Below are positions 17,035 through 27,091 of a stretch of 64,000 nt of DNA, piece by piece. A model generated the notes under the pieces. It searched no databases. It saw nothing but the letters and a program-made list of their open reading frames with translations, and was not told the DNA's origin. Made by a program: the position numbers and the translations under genes. Source of the stretch: Pararhizobium arenae. GTDB lineage: Bacteria > Pseudomonadota > Alphaproteobacteria > Rhizobiales > Rhizobiaceae. Numbering within the stretch: position 1 is the first letter of the stretch; each line of letters begins with the position of its first letter. Where the stretch lies: NCBI RefSeq assembly GCF_001931685.1, contig NZ_MOOY01000006.1, positions 310,001-374,000 on the forward strand, in the 5' to 3' direction.

Positions 17035-17676
17035 TCACATTCCGGGTCTGCGGAAATCGCCGGTGGCTGCATCCATGATCCAGAGTTCGCCGGTCGAAAT
17101 GTCGAACCATGCACCATGCAGATTGAGCTTGCCCTTCTGCTCCAGAATGTTGACGCAAGGGAACGTGCGGAGATTGGCAAGCGAATTGCGGATAGAGACG
17201 CGCTCTAACGCACGCTGGCGCTCTCCAGCCGTCATAACGTCGTTCGACTGAATCTGTTCGGCAGCCGGCTTCAGAAGGTTCATCCAGCGACCGATGAAAT
17301 CACCCGGAGACAGAGGCTCGGCTTCAGGGGCAAGCGCCGCCTTGATGCCGCCACAACGGCCATGCCCCATCACCACGATATCCGAAACCTTGAGCGCCTG
17401 AACGGCGAATTCCAATGCGGCCGAGGTCGAGTGGTAATGACCATCCGGCTCATAGGGTGGCATCAGATTGGCGACATTGCGAACGACAAAAAGCTCGCCC
17501 GGGCCGGAATCGAAAATTGTCTCTGGCGCGGCGCGGCTGTCACAACATGCAATAACGAGTGTCTTTGGACTTTGTCCGGTTTCAGCCAGCGCCTTATATC
17601 GCTGTTGCTGCTCGGAAAAACGGCCATTCATGAAGTTGTTGTAGCCGTTCAGCAAGCGTTCCGGGAAACGGTTCAT
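17035..17676 (-). CDS. Beta-class carbonic anhydrase
   Basis: Interconverts CO2 and bicarbonate in the cytoplasm. The 213-residue protein shows the zinc ligands Cys44 in ACCDSRAAP (CxDxR, with the Asp-Arg dyad) and His105/Cys108 in MGHGRCGGI. The C-terminal half has LHGAWFDISTGELWIMD, typical of the bacterial Can-type. Length is normal. The start at ATG 17676 lacks a strong ribosome site. It is monocistronic, convergent with the transglycosylase gene. A likely role is bicarbonate supply for carboxylases and pH balance, but nothing local narrows it. Confidence 0.94.
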   Translation of the reverse strand: MNRFPERLLNGYNNFMNGRFSEQQQRYKALAETGQSPKTLVIACCDSRAAPETIFDSGPGELFVVRNVANLMPPYEPDGHYHSTSAALEFAVQALKVSDIVVMGHGRCGGIKAALAPEAEPLSPGDFIGRWMNLLKPAAEQIQSNDVMTAGERQRALERVSIRNSLANLRTFPCVNILEQKGKLNLHGAWFDISTGELWIMDAATGDFRRPGM

Positions 17677-17830
17677 GACAGTTTATACCCCACCGATCGT
17701 CGAGATTTCTACAGATTGGCCGCTCGATGAGTGACGGCTGACCGCCACGGTACTGATCGACCAATCCGTTTAACCGCTGAATAGGTTTTTACGCAAGTGC
17801 GGCGGGAAAAAGCTGCCTGCAAGTATCAGG

Positions 17831-18706
17831 CTAACGGCTCTTTTTCTGGGACGGATGAAACAGACGCCGCATCTGAACCATGGCCATCGGCGTTGAAAGG
17901 CTCGCGGCATCCTGCTCCAGCGTCAGTTCATCCGCGTCGCGTTTGCGCGAGCGAGCAACGATCTCGAAAACACCTGCGGTCGCAAGATGGAGGGCCCGCT
18001 CCTCATTTAAACCTTCAAGGATGCGAGCCAGGAACAGAGCACTCAACAGATCGCCTGTCCCGTTGGGTGGATTGTCGATCAACCGATGTTCGGCAAGCAG
18101 CGCATGATTTCCGGATAGATAGAGATTTCCCGTGCTGCCAGCCATCATCGGCACGGCCGACGTAACGAGAACTCGGGGAGGGCCAAGCGAAAGAGCCGCA
18201 TCGAGAATGGCAGCATTGCTTTCCAGTTCGGCACCACAAAGCCAGGAAAGCTCGAAGCGATTCGGCGTCGTAAGGGTCGCCAGAGGCAAAAGATGATCGC
18301 GGATCGCGCTGGCAGTCTCTTCCGGCACGTAGAGCCCGGACACATCGCCGATGACGGGATCGCAGGTATAAAACAGATCCGGTTTCTTTTCCCGCAGCGT
18401 TTTAACGAGGCGTGCGACGGCTGATGCCTGGTGAGCGCTTCCAAGATAGCCTGACAGGACAGCCTTGACTTCTCCGGCCCACGGCGCACGGATCAGATCG
18501 TCGATCACGCGATCAAATTGTTCGTCAGGAATTACGATGCGGGTGGAAGGTCCGTGGCCGGGATGCCAGGGAAGCAGGACGGTTGGCAGGGCCCAGACCG
18601 GATAGCCAAGGGTCTCCAGAGCAAAAACGGCAGCACGGTTTCCCACGGAGCCACGCACCACATGGCTTGAAATGACAATGATGGCGCCGGCATGAGCTTC
18701 GGACAT
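17831..18706 (-). CDS. pdxY: Pyridoxal kinase (PdxY/PdxK-type)
   Basis: ATP-dependent phosphorylation of pyridoxal to PLP in the vitamin B6 salvage pathway. The 291-residue product begins MSEAHAGAIIVISSHVVRGS, has the GNRAAVFALETLG segment with the substrate site, YTCDPVIGDVSGLYV, TPNRFELSWLCG and the ribokinase-fold anion hole/catalytic Asp in NPPNGTGDLLSALFL. ATG 18706 is preceded by GGGA; a longer frame upstream lacks family sequence. It is divergent from the glutamate dehydrogenase gene across a 274-bp gap. Confidence 0.9.
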   Translation of the reverse strand: MSEAHAGAIIVISSHVVRGSVGNRAAVFALETLGYPVWALPTVLLPWHPGHGPSTRIVIPDEQFDRVIDDLIRAPWAGEVKAVLSGYLGSAHQASAVARLVKTLREKKPDLFYTCDPVIGDVSGLYVPEETASAIRDHLLPLATLTTPNRFELSWLCGAELESNAAILDAALSLGPPRVLVTSAVPMMAGSTGNLYLSGNHALLAEHRLIDNPPNGTGDLLSALFLARILEGLNEERALHLATAGVFEIVARSRKRDADELTLEQDAASLSTPMAMVQMRRLFHPSQKKSR

Positions 18707-18880
18707 GACAGATTCCCGTTTCCGCGTCTGATTCTGATTGCCCGCGGGGCCAGTGATGTCAACTGCCGCTTGAGCTTTCAAGCAAGCCCAAAAGTCTGAC
18801 AATTCAGCATTTTTTAGCCGATTTCGCAGGCAAACTGCGCAATTTCCCTGCTTTCTCTTTCCGTTTTTGTGAAACTTCCG

Positions 18881-18925
18881 TCAAAATCGCATCAAACTGC
18901 TCAAATCGCCATAAAAACAATCGCA
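18881..18925 (+). repeat. Short tandem repeats upstream of NAD-glutamate dehydrogenase
   Basis: Roughly 10-bp units of the form TCAAA-TCGC recur at 18881 (TCAAAATCGC), 18892 (TCAAACTGC), 18901 (TCAAATCGCC), then a weaker ACAATCGC at 18917. The near-helical spacing suggests binding of a protein on one DNA face. They lie 55-100 bp upstream of the gdh start in the pdxY-gdh gap; no other feature was found there. Confidence 0.4.
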
Positions 18926-18980
18926 AAGATCGACCGTTCTGCTAGGTTCTGCGCACTTCATGATGCAGGGAGAGACATTC

Positions 18981-21900
18981 ATGGGCGCCGCGACCAATCC
19001 GAAACGCGAAAGGCAGATCGAGGGGGCGCATCATGCCGCCAAATCTCTCGGTGGTACTTTCCTGTCTCCGGATATTCTTTTTGGCAGGGCAAGCCGGGAC
19101 GACATTGAGGCGTACACGCCCGAAATGCTGGCGCTCGCGGCCCGTCATGCCCAGCATGAGATCGATAACCGGCTAACGGACAAACCGCGCATCACCATCG
19201 AAACGGTTGAGGGCATAGCCCCAGCCGGCGTCCCCGTGTCGGTCCTATGCGTGACCGACAAGAACATGCCGTTTCTATACGACTCTGTCATGGGCGAAGT
19301 GACAAGCACGCACCGCGATATTCATATGGCGGTGCATCCCATTCTTGTCATTGAGAAGGGCGCTGCGACGCTTTTCGACCCGGAAAAACCAAGCGACCCG
19401 GATTTGCGCGTCAGCCACATCCAGATCCATCTTTCTGCCTTGTCCGAGCGTGAGGAGGAAGATCTTCGCACCCGCCTCGAGGACGTGCTCACGCAGGTTC
19501 ATCAGGCGGTGGGCGATTGGCAGGCCATGAAAAGCCTGCTGGATAAGGTCGTACAGGAGCTTGAAGGCCATAACGCCGGACGACGCAAGCGCGACCGCGA
19601 TGAAGCCCTCGCGTTTCTGCAGTGGCTGCGAGGCAACAACTTCACTTTCCTCGGCATGCGCGAATATTCTTACTCCGGCGAAGGCGAGACAGCGATCGTC
19701 GAGCGTGGCAGCGGCCACGGTCTTGGCATCCTTTCGAATCCGGACGTCCGTGTTCTGCGCCAGGGCAAGGACGCCGTTGTAACCACGCCGGAAATCCTCG
19801 CCTTCCTCCAGGGTCCGGACTATCTGATCGTGACCAAGGCGAATGTGAAATCGGTTATCCATCGCCGCGCCTACATGGATTACATCGGCGTGAAGCGCTT
19901 CGACGCCGACGGCACGGTGATCGGTGAGCTTCGAATCGTTGGCCTGTTCACATCGACGGCCTATACGAAGCAGGCGGCTGAAATTCCGCTTCTAAGGTTC
20001 AAGGTCGAAAAAATCATCGACCATTTCGGCTACGATCCCCAGAGCCATTCCGGCAAGATGCTGGCGAATACGCTGGAGTCCTATCCTCGCGACGATCTGT
20101 TCCAGATCGATATCGGGCTTCTCGCAACCTTCTGCGAACAGATCAACGAACTTGGCGATCGGCCGCGCGTCCGGGTTCTGCCCCGTATCGACCATTTCGA
20201 CCGCTTCGTTTCGGTTCTGGTCTACGTGCCGCGTGAGCAATACGATTCGGATGTTCGCGAGAAGATCGGCAATTACCTGAAGACAATTTACGACGGTCGC
20301 GTCTCTGCCTATTATCCGGCTTTTCCGGAAGGCGGGCTTGCGCGTGTCCACTTCATCATCGGTCGTTCGGGCGGCAAGACGCCGCGCATCCAGCAGGCAA
20401 AGCTGGAAACGGCTGTACGCGATATCGTCACGCGGTGGGTTGATCGCTTCAATATTCTGGCTCGCGAAGAAGGCGCCCAGATTGAAGCCGGGCAGGCTTA
20501 TCAAGCCGCTTTTACACCCGCCGAAGCCTACGCCGATCTCAAGGCGATCTCGGCCTGCCGCAAGGATGACCCCATCCGGATCGCTTTCTACCAAAAGCCG
20601 GGTAAGGGCGAGCAATCTCTCGAATTGAAAATCTTCCACGCCAACGAACCGGTGTCACTCTCACACCGCGTTCCACTGCTTGAAAATCTCGGCTTCCGCG
20701 TCATCAGCGAACAGACGCATGATATCCGCGTCACCGACAGGAGCGGCGATCGGCTTGTCGTACTCCACGACATGGAGCTCGTAAGCCGTGACGGGCAAGT
20801 CCTCAATCTCGAGAAGATGGGCCCCTTGCTCGAAGAAGCCTATCTCGCCACGTGGAACGGCCTGATCGAGGACGATACGTTCAACCGTCTCATCCTGCTG
20901 ACCGGACTTTCGGCTCGTGAAGTGACGGTTCTGCGCGCCTATGCCCGCTATCTGCGCCAGACGGGCATAACCTATTCGCAGGGGTATATCGCCGATACGC
21001 TCAACAAATACGCCGATATCGCCAGCGATATCTTCAAGCTTTTCGTTACCCAGCTCGATCCGGCGCTGGACGAAAAGCATCGACACAAGCGTCTGAAGAC
21101 GCTTGAGGCAGGGATCGAAACTGCTCTGGCCGCTGTCCCGAGCCTCGACGAAGACCAGATCCTCCGTCGCTACGTCAATGCTGTTCACGCGACATTGCGG
21201 ACCAACTACTTCCAGCGTGATGCCGATGGTCAGCCACGGGCCATGCTCGCCTTCAAGCTCGATCCGAAAGCTCTTGACGGTTTACCCGAACCACGTCCGT
21301 TCCGGGAAATCTTCGTCTACGGAACGCAGGTCGAGGGCGTTCATCTGCGCTTTGGAAAGGTGGCACGCGGGGGTCTGCGCTGGTCTGATCGAGCGCAGGA
21401 TTATCGAACCGAAGTTCTCGGTCTGGTCAAGGCCCAGCAGGTCAAGAACGCCGTGATCGTTCCCGTCGGTGCCAAGGGCGGCTTTTATCCAAAGCAGCTT
21501 CCAGTGGGCGGCACCCGCGACGAGATTTTCCAGGCCGGCACCGATGCCTACAAGACCTATATCCGCACGCTGCTGTCGATCACCGACAATATCGTCGATC
21601 AGGACGTCGTCCCACCAGCCAATACGCTTCGGCGGGACGGGGATGATCCGTACTTCGTAGTCGCCGCCGACAAGGGAACAGCGACGTTTTCGGATACCGC
21701 CAACGGGCTCGCTCAAGAAGCCGGCTTTTGGCTGGATGATGCTTTCGCCTCCGGCGGGTCGGCCGGTTACGACCATAAGAAGATGGGCATTACGGCCCGC
21801 GGCGCATGGGAAACCGTGAAGCGTCATTTTCGTGAAATGAACGTCGATATTCAGACCACGCCTTTTGACGTGGTTGGCGTGGGCGATATGTCGGGCGACG

Positions 21901-23762
21901 TTTTCGGTAACGGCATGCTGCTGTCGGAGAAGATTCGCCTGCTTGCAGCCTTTGACCACCGCGATATTTTCATCGATCCGAATCCGGATATTGAGCGGTC
22001 GTTTGCCGAGCGCAAGCGCATGTTCAACCTGCCGCGCTCCAGCTGGCAGGACTATGACCGAGAAACCCTCTCGACCGGCGCCATGATCATCCCGCGCTCC
22101 GTGAAGTCGGTCACGCTGACCCCGGAAGCCGCCGCGGCCATCCATCTCGACAAGCTGCAGGCAACACCGTTCGAGATCATGACGGCAATTCTGAAGAACC
22201 CGGTGGATCTGCTATGGTTTGGCGGCATCGGAACATATGTCCGTGGCCCAGGCGAGACCGACGCGGAGGTCGGCGACCGCGCCAATGATCCGATCCGTAT
22301 TTCTGCGGAAGAGGTCGGCGCCAAGGTGATCGGGGAGGGCGCCAATCTTGGTGTGACACAACGTGGCCGCATCGCTTTCGGCCTCAAGGGCGGGCGCTGC
22401 AATTCGGATGCGATCGATAATTCCGCGGGCGTCAACTCATCCGACTTCGAGGTCAACATCAAGATTGCCCTGGCTTCAGCCATGAACGATGGTCGCCTCA
22501 CACGCGCCAAGAGAAACACGCTGCTTGCCTCAATGACGGACCAGGTCGCTCATCTGGTGCTGCGCAACAACTATGAACAGTCGCTTGCCATTTCGCTTAC
22601 GGAAAAACTCGGCGCAGCCAATCGTACCCCCCTGGCTCGGCTTATGACCCGGCTGGAAGCGGAAGGGCGATTGAACCGGAAAGTGGAAGTCCTGCCCTCG
22701 GATCAGACCTTGAGCGAACGTTACCAATCCGGGAAGGCACTCAGTCGCGCGGAAATCGGGGTACTGCTTTCCTACGCAAAAATCGTGCTTTTCGATGAGA
22801 TCGTCGAAAGCGAGCTGCCTGACGATCCCTATCTCCGCGAAACGCTGATGGGATACTTCCCCGCAAAGATGCACAAGGCTCATGCCGGCGACATCGAAAA
22901 ACATCGCTTGCGACGCGAGATCATTGCCACCGTCCTTGCCAATGACGTGATTAACCGGGGCGGCCCGGCCTTTGTCAGTACGATGATGGACCTGACAGGC
23001 GGTTTGCCGTCCGAAGTGGTGAAGGCCGCGGTGCTGGCGCGTGACGGCTGTGCTCTTTCCCGTATCCAAAGCGAGATCGACGCGCTCGACAACGCTGTCG
23101 ACGGCCAAGTCCAGAACGAGCTTTATCAGGATGTAAGCCGGGTATTTGCCGTGGTGACCGAGCGCGCCTTGCGCACGAAGGCCGTCAATGGCGGTTTGAC
23201 CGAAGCGGTCGAGGGTATTCGCCACGCGCTTCTCAAACTGAAGCCAAGTCTGCATGGCTCACTCCCGCCCGACGCGGCGCAACAGCTGCAGGCGAGGGCG
23301 GCTTATTTCATCGAGAAGGGCGTTCCCGCCGCGCTTGCCGAGGAAGTTGCCGGTTTGGAAATCATGACGGTCGTCCCGGAGATCATACAGATTTCCGCAG
23401 AGACCGGCGTGACCCTTGCCCGCACGGCCCAGAGCTATTTCGGCGTCACCCAGCATCTCCGGGTGTCCCGTCTGCTGGCCGCGGCCGAGAAGGTTTCGAC
23501 CACAGATCAGTACGAGGCTATGGCCCTCTCGCGAAGCATCGGCGACATTGCCGCTGCTCGACGGCAGATTACCATTGCCGCGCTTGCGGATAAGAAATCG
23601 GAGCGCAATCCGGTACTTGCCTGGCAGGAAAGCGACCGAAACCGTATCGATCGGATTAGCGATCAGCTGACCCAGCTGACCGAGACGGGCGAGACGACCC
23701 TTGCAAAAATCACCGTCGCGGCCGGCCTGCTCAGCGATCTTGCGCAGACGTCCTCGAAGTGA
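18981..23762 (+). CDS. NAD-specific glutamate dehydrogenase (large, about 180 kDa class)
   Basis: Oxidative deamination of glutamate to 2-oxoglutarate and ammonia with NAD, a catabolic route in the cytoplasm. The 1593-residue product belongs to the very large GDH class: an N-terminal regulatory half with ACT-like regions, then the catalytic core around VARGGLRWSDRAQDYRTEVL, KNAVIVPVGAKGGFYPKQ and GVGDMSGDVFGNGMLLS (NAD-binding), and a long C-terminal helical domain. I took ATG 18981 because GGGAGA lies eight bases upstream; an ATG at 18960 is in frame. Monocistronic, with direct repeats upstream (18881-18925) that may bind a nitrogen or carbon regulator. Confidence 0.95.
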   Translation: MGAATNPKRERQIEGAHHAAKSLGGTFLSPDILFGRASRDDIEAYTPEMLALAARHAQHEIDNRLTDKPRITIETVEGIAPAGVPVSVLCVTDKNMPFLYDSVMGEVTSTHRDIHMAVHPILVIEKGAATLFDPEKPSDPDLRVSHIQIHLSALSEREEEDLRTRLEDVLTQVHQAVGDWQAMKSLLDKVVQELEGHNAGRRKRDRDEALAFLQWLRGNNFTFLGMREYSYSGEGETAIVERGSGHGLGILSNPDVRVLRQGKDAVVTTPEILAFLQGPDYLIVTKANVKSVIHRRAYMDYIGVKRFDADGTVIGELRIVGLFTSTAYTKQAAEIPLLRFKVEKIIDHFGYDPQSHSGKMLANTLESYPRDDLFQIDIGLLATFCEQINELGDRPRVRVLPRIDHFDRFVSVLVYVPREQYDSDVREKIGNYLKTIYDGRVSAYYPAFPEGGLARVHFIIGRSGGKTPRIQQAKLETAVRDIVTRWVDRFNILAREEGAQIEAGQAYQAAFTPAEAYADLKAISACRKDDPIRIAFYQKPGKGEQSLELKIFHANEPVSLSHRVPLLENLGFRVISEQTHDIRVTDRSGDRLVVLHDMELVSRDGQVLNLEKMGPLLEEAYLATWNGLIEDDTFNRLILLTGLSAREVTVLRAYARYLRQTGITYSQGYIADTLNKYADIASDIFKLFVTQLDPALDEKHRHKRLKTLEAGIETALAAVPSLDEDQILRRYVNAVHATLRTNYFQRDADGQPRAMLAFKLDPKALDGLPEPRPFREIFVYGTQVEGVHLRFGKVARGGLRWSDRAQDYRTEVLGLVKAQQVKNAVIVPVGAKGGFYPKQLPVGGTRDEIFQAGTDAYKTYIRTLLSITDNIVDQDVVPPANTLRRDGDDPYFVVAADKGTATFSDTANGLAQEAGFWLDDAFASGGSAGYDHKKMGITARGAWETVKRHFREMNVDIQTTPFDVVGVGDMSGDVFGNGMLLSEKIRLLAAFDHRDIFIDPNPDIERSFAERKRMFNLPRSSWQDYDRETLSTGAMIIPRSVKSVTLTPEAAAAIHLDKLQATPFEIMTAILKNPVDLLWFGGIGTYVRGPGETDAEVGDRANDPIRISAEEVGAKVIGEGANLGVTQRGRIAFGLKGGRCNSDAIDNSAGVNSSDFEVNIKIALASAMNDGRLTRAKRNTLLASMTDQVAHLVLRNNYEQSLAISLTEKLGAANRTPLARLMTRLEAEGRLNRKVEVLPSDQTLSERYQSGKALSRAEIGVLLSYAKIVLFDEIVESELPDDPYLRETLMGYFPAKMHKAHAGDIEKHRLRREIIATVLANDVINRGGPAFVSTMMDLTGGLPSEVVKAAVLARDGCALSRIQSEIDALDNAVDGQVQNELYQDVSRVFAVVTERALRTKAVNGGLTEAVEGIRHALLKLKPSLHGSLPPDAAQQLQARAAYFIEKGVPAALAEEVAGLEIMTVVPEIIQISAETGVTLARTAQSYFGVTQHLRVSRLLAAAEKVSTTDQYEAMALSRSIGDIAAARRQITIAALADKKSERNPVLAWQESDRNRIDRISDQLTQLTETGETTLAKITVAAGLLSDLAQTSSK

Positions 23763-23773
23763 AACAGTCCGCG

Positions 23774-23808
23774 CGGCGGCACACATCCGGATTTGGAGCG
23801 TGCCGCCG
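23774..23808 (+). terminator. Hairpin after glutamate dehydrogenase gene
   Basis: CGGCGGCAC (23774-23782) pairs perfectly with GTGCCGCCG (23800-23808) 14 bases past the stop. No T-run follows, so it may be a stabilising 3' end rather than an intrinsic terminator. Confidence 0.4.
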
Positions 23809-23874
23809 GCAGGCCGTGGTCAATAGGAGCGGCGGCCATAATGCTCTGGTACAGACAGGGCGGGGGAGCGGAAG

Positions 23875-25269
23875 TTGCAAGAAGGCATGAAGGCTGACGG
23901 AACGGGACCTCAGGCAGTGAGCCGTCGCGGTCTTTGGGGCTGGATGCTGTTTGATTGGGCTGCCCAGCCATTTTTCACCGTCGTCATCACCTTCATCTTC
24001 GGTCCGTATTTCGTGTCTCGACTGACGACGGATCCTGACTATGGGCAGGCGATGTGGGGATATACGATTGCCGTCTCTGGCATTGTAATCGCAATTATGT
24101 CGCCAATTCTTGGCGCGATTGCCGATGCGACGGGCGCGAGAAAACCCTGGATTGCTTTTTTCGCTGCTATCAAGATTGTCGCGCTTGCAAGCCTGTGGTT
24201 CGCCGAGCCGGGCTCGCCCCTTATCGTGCCCTTTGTCTGCATCGTGCTCGCAACGATCGCTGCCGAATTCTCCATTGTCTTCAACGATTCCATGTTGCCC
24301 AAGCTGGTCGACGAACCGGAAATCGGCCGTGTGTCCAACGTTGCCTGGGGCATCGGCTATCTCGGGGGCATGATCGTTTTGATCGCAGTGGTCGCACTTC
24401 TTGCCGGCAGCCCCGATACGGGTAAAACACTGATCGGCGCTGAGCCTCTGTTCGGCCTCGATCCGGCAGCAGGAGAAGACGCACGTATCACCGGCCCGAT
24501 TTCAGCTCTTTGGTATCTGATTTTCATCCTGCCGATGTTTTTCTTCACAGCGGACGCGCAGCGCGTGACCTTATCGGCTGGTGCCGCTGTTCGGGAAGGT
24601 TTTCGGGAGCTCGGCCACTCGCTTGCTGAGCTTCGTCAGCGGGGGGGCATGCTGCGTTTTCTCATCGCGCGCATGATCTACCAGGATGGCGTCAACGGCC
24701 TGCTGGCGCTGGGCGGAACCTTTGCCGCCGGCATGTTTGCCTGGCGAACGGTCGAACTCGGTGTCTACGGCATCATCCTGAACGTGGTGGCGATCGGCGG
24801 ATGTCTTTACGCAAGCCGGCTCGACAGACAGCTTGGTTCGAAGACGATCGTCGTGTTCAGCTTGACGTGTCTTGTGATCGCGACGCTCGGAATCGTGTCG
24901 ACAGGACCAGGCTTTACACTTTTCGGTCTGCTGCCGTTGTCGACAGTCGACAGTGGCGGTCTTTTTGGCACGGCGGCCGAGAAGGCTTATATCGTTTTTG
25001 GCCTGTTGGTGGGCATAGCATTCGGACCGGTGCAAGCCTCTTCGCGCTCGTATCTCGCGCGCAGCGTCAGCCCCGAAGAAGCAGGGCGCTATTTTGGTCT
25101 CTACGCCCTTTCGGGCCGCGCGACTTCCTTCCTAGCGCCCGCTTCAGTGGCAACGATCACCTTGGCGACAGGATCGGCGCGGATCGGGATGCTGGCATTG
25201 GTCGCATTCCTGGGGCTTGGCCTCCTGCTCATCCTCGTTACGCCTTATCCAGCCAGCAAACGCAAATAA
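23875..25269 (+). CDS. UMF1/Atg22-family MFS transporter
   Basis: Membrane transporter of 464 residues with about 12 hydrophobic segments; the substrate is not known. It begins with a polar stretch, then RRGLWGWMLFDWAAQPFFTV, the conserved start of UMF1 (Atg22-like) proteins, and SPILGAIADATGARKPWI, the loop 2-3 motif. QASSRSYLARSVSPEEAGRYFGLYALSGRATSF near the C-terminus is also family-typical. The start is uncertain: TTG 23875 has a GGGGGAG site, while ATG 23887 has none at good distance; the first conserved residues lie after both. It converges on purH with a terminator between. Confidence 0.85.
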   Translation: MQEGMKADGTGPQAVSRRGLWGWMLFDWAAQPFFTVVITFIFGPYFVSRLTTDPDYGQAMWGYTIAVSGIVIAIMSPILGAIADATGARKPWIAFFAAIKIVALASLWFAEPGSPLIVPFVCIVLATIAAEFSIVFNDSMLPKLVDEPEIGRVSNVAWGIGYLGGMIVLIAVVALLAGSPDTGKTLIGAEPLFGLDPAAGEDARITGPISALWYLIFILPMFFFTADAQRVTLSAGAAVREGFRELGHSLAELRQRGGMLRFLIARMIYQDGVNGLLALGGTFAAGMFAWRTVELGVYGIILNVVAIGGCLYASRLDRQLGSKTIVVFSLTCLVIATLGIVSTGPGFTLFGLLPLSTVDSGGLFGTAAEKAYIVFGLLVGIAFGPVQASSRSYLARSVSPEEAGRYFGLYALSGRATSFLAPASVATITLATGSARIGMLALVAFLGLGLLLILVTPYPASKRK

Positions 25270-25270
25270 G

Positions 25271-25302
25271 AAACCCGCCACGCCAGGCCGCGCGGCGGGT
25301 TT
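25271..25302. terminator. Bidirectional terminator between UMF1 transporter and purH genes
   Basis: AAACCCGCC (25271-25279) and GGCGGGTTT (25294-25302) form a perfect 9-bp stem between convergent genes, with T-runs on each strand. Confidence 0.8.
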
Positions 25303-25318
25303 GTCGTGTCGTTTGCTT

Positions 25319-26929
25319 TCAGTGACGGAAGTGGCGCATGCCGGTAAAGACCATGGCGACGCCAGCTTCATCCGCTGCCGCAATCACCTCGTCATCCCGC
25401 ATGGAACCGCCGGGCTGGATAACAGCGGTTGCGCCAGCGGCAACTGCCGAAAGAAGGCCATCTGCGAAGGGCAGGAACGCCTCTGACGCGACCGCGGAAC
25501 CGATGGTCAAAGGCTTCGGCAGCCCAAGCGCCTTCGCAGCTTCTTCGGCCTTGATGGCAGCGATACGAACCGAGTCGACTCGGCTCATCTGCCCCGCACC
25601 AATCCCCACCGTCTGTCCGTCCTTCGCGTAGACAACCGCATTGGACTTCACATGCTTGGCGACCTTGAAGGCAAACTTCATGTCGATCAGTTCCTGAGCG
25701 GTCGGCGCGCGTTTTGTCACGACCTTGAGATCGAGGTCCTCGACCATGCCGTTGTCGCGCGTCTGTACAAGCAGACCGCCCGCGACGGTCTTAGCCGTAA
25801 GACCCGGCACGCGCGGATCCGGAAGGCCACCTGTTACCAGCAGACGAAGATTGGCTTTGCGTGCGATGATCGCCTTGGCTTCCTCGCTTACACCCGGCGC
25901 GATGATGACTTCCGTAAAGAGCTTGACGATTTCTTCAGCGGTTACGGCATCCAGCGTTTGGTTGAGCGCGATGATCCCGCCGAAGGCGGAGGTGGAATCG
26001 CAGGCAAGCGCCCGCGAATAAGCCTCTGTCAGGGTCTTGCCGGTCGCAACGCCGCACGGATTGGCGTGTTTGATGATCGCGCAGGCCGGGCCCTGTTCAG
26101 CCGGAAATTCTGCGACCAGCTCGAATGCAGCGTCGGTGTCGTTGATATTGTTGTAGGAAAGCTGCTTGCCCTGAAGGAGCGTGGCCGTGGCTACCCCCGG
26201 ACGGTTCTCGCCGGTCACGTAGAAAGCCGCTTTCTGGTGCGGGTTTTCGCCGTAGCGCATCTCTTCCTTGAGCACGCCGCCGATCGTCCGATGGCGCGGC
26301 ATCGGCGTATCCAGCACCTCGCCGAACCAGCTGGAGATTGCCGTGTCGTAAGCCGCGGTGCGGGCATAGGCCTTTGCCGCCATTTTCTGGCGGAACGCAA
26401 AGGAAGTCGCACCGGAAGCCAGCTCCGCTAACAGTGCATCATAATCGGCCGGATCGGTGATGACTGTAACATAGGCATGATTCTTCGCCGAGGCGCGGAT
26501 CATCGCCGGGCCGCCGATATCGATATTCTCGACCGTTGTCGGATAATCCCCGCCCTTGGCGCGCACTTCTTCGAACGGATAGAGGTTGATGACGGCAAGA
26601 TCGATGCCCGTAATGCCGTGCTGAGCCATGGCGGCGACGTGCTCCTCGTCGTCGCGGATAGCAAGAAGGCCACCGTGAACGCCCGGGTGCAACGTCTTGA
26701 CCCGGCCGTCCATGACCTCGGGAAATCCGGTGAGTTCGGATACGTCACGAACGGGTAGCCCCGCATCTGAAAGCGATTTATGGGTACCGCCGGTCGAGAC
26801 GAGGCGGATGCCCTTGTCATGTAGCTGGCGTGCAAGATCGACGATGCCGGTCTTATCGGAAACGGAGAGGAGGGCGGTACGGATCGTAACCTGATCCGGA
26901 GCGGGGATTTTCTTGGAGGCGACAGCCAT
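25319..26929 (-). CDS. purH: Bifunctional AICAR transformylase / IMP cyclohydrolase
   Basis: Catalyses the last two steps of IMP synthesis: formylation of AICAR with 10-formyl-THF and ring closure. The 536-residue product has the MGS-like cyclohydrolase domain first ([45 protein letters not shown]) and the transformylase domain after about residue 200, with [12 protein letters not shown] and [13 protein letters not shown] 26929 starts at the family position; the open frame farther upstream lacks homology. Third gene of the minus-strand series rsmB-heparinase-like-purH, with 162 bp before it. Confidence 0.97.
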   Translation of the reverse strand: MAVASKKIPAPDQVTIRTALLSVSDKTGIVDLARQLHDKGIRLVSTGGTHKSLSDAGLPVRDVSELTGFPEVMDGRVKTLHPGVHGGLLAIRDDEEHVAAMAQHGITGIDLAVINLYPFEEVRAKGGDYPTTVENIDIGGPAMIRASAKNHAYVTVITDPADYDALLAELASGATSFAFRQKMAAKAYARTAAYDTAISSWFGEVLDTPMPRHRTIGGVLKEEMRYGENPHQKAAFYVTGENRPGVATATLLQGKQLSYNNINDTDAAFELVAEFPAEQGPACAIIKHANPCGVATGKTLTEAYSRALACDSTSAFGGIIALNQTLDAVTAEEIVKLFTEVIIAPGVSEEAKAIIARKANLRLLVTGGLPDPRVPGLTAKTVAGGLLVQTRDNGMVEDLDLKVVTKRAPTAQELIDMKFAFKVAKHVKSNAVVYAKDGQTVGIGAGQMSRVDSVRIAAIKAEEAAKALGLPKPLTIGSAVASEAFLPFADGLLSAVAAGATAVIQPGGSMRDDEVIAAADEAGVAMVFTGMRHFRH

Positions 26930-27091
26930 CAGCGGGTTCCTTAGTGCGGCGCCGGAGACCTGGAAGGCGATCCAGCCATGAGCTATGGGGTCTGCGGTGC
27001 CGTTAGCACAGCTGTATCGGCGAGGAAACCTCGTAAACCGATCTATCCGGGATATTTGGCGCGCTTGGAGCTTGCGCAATTGAGACTCCGA

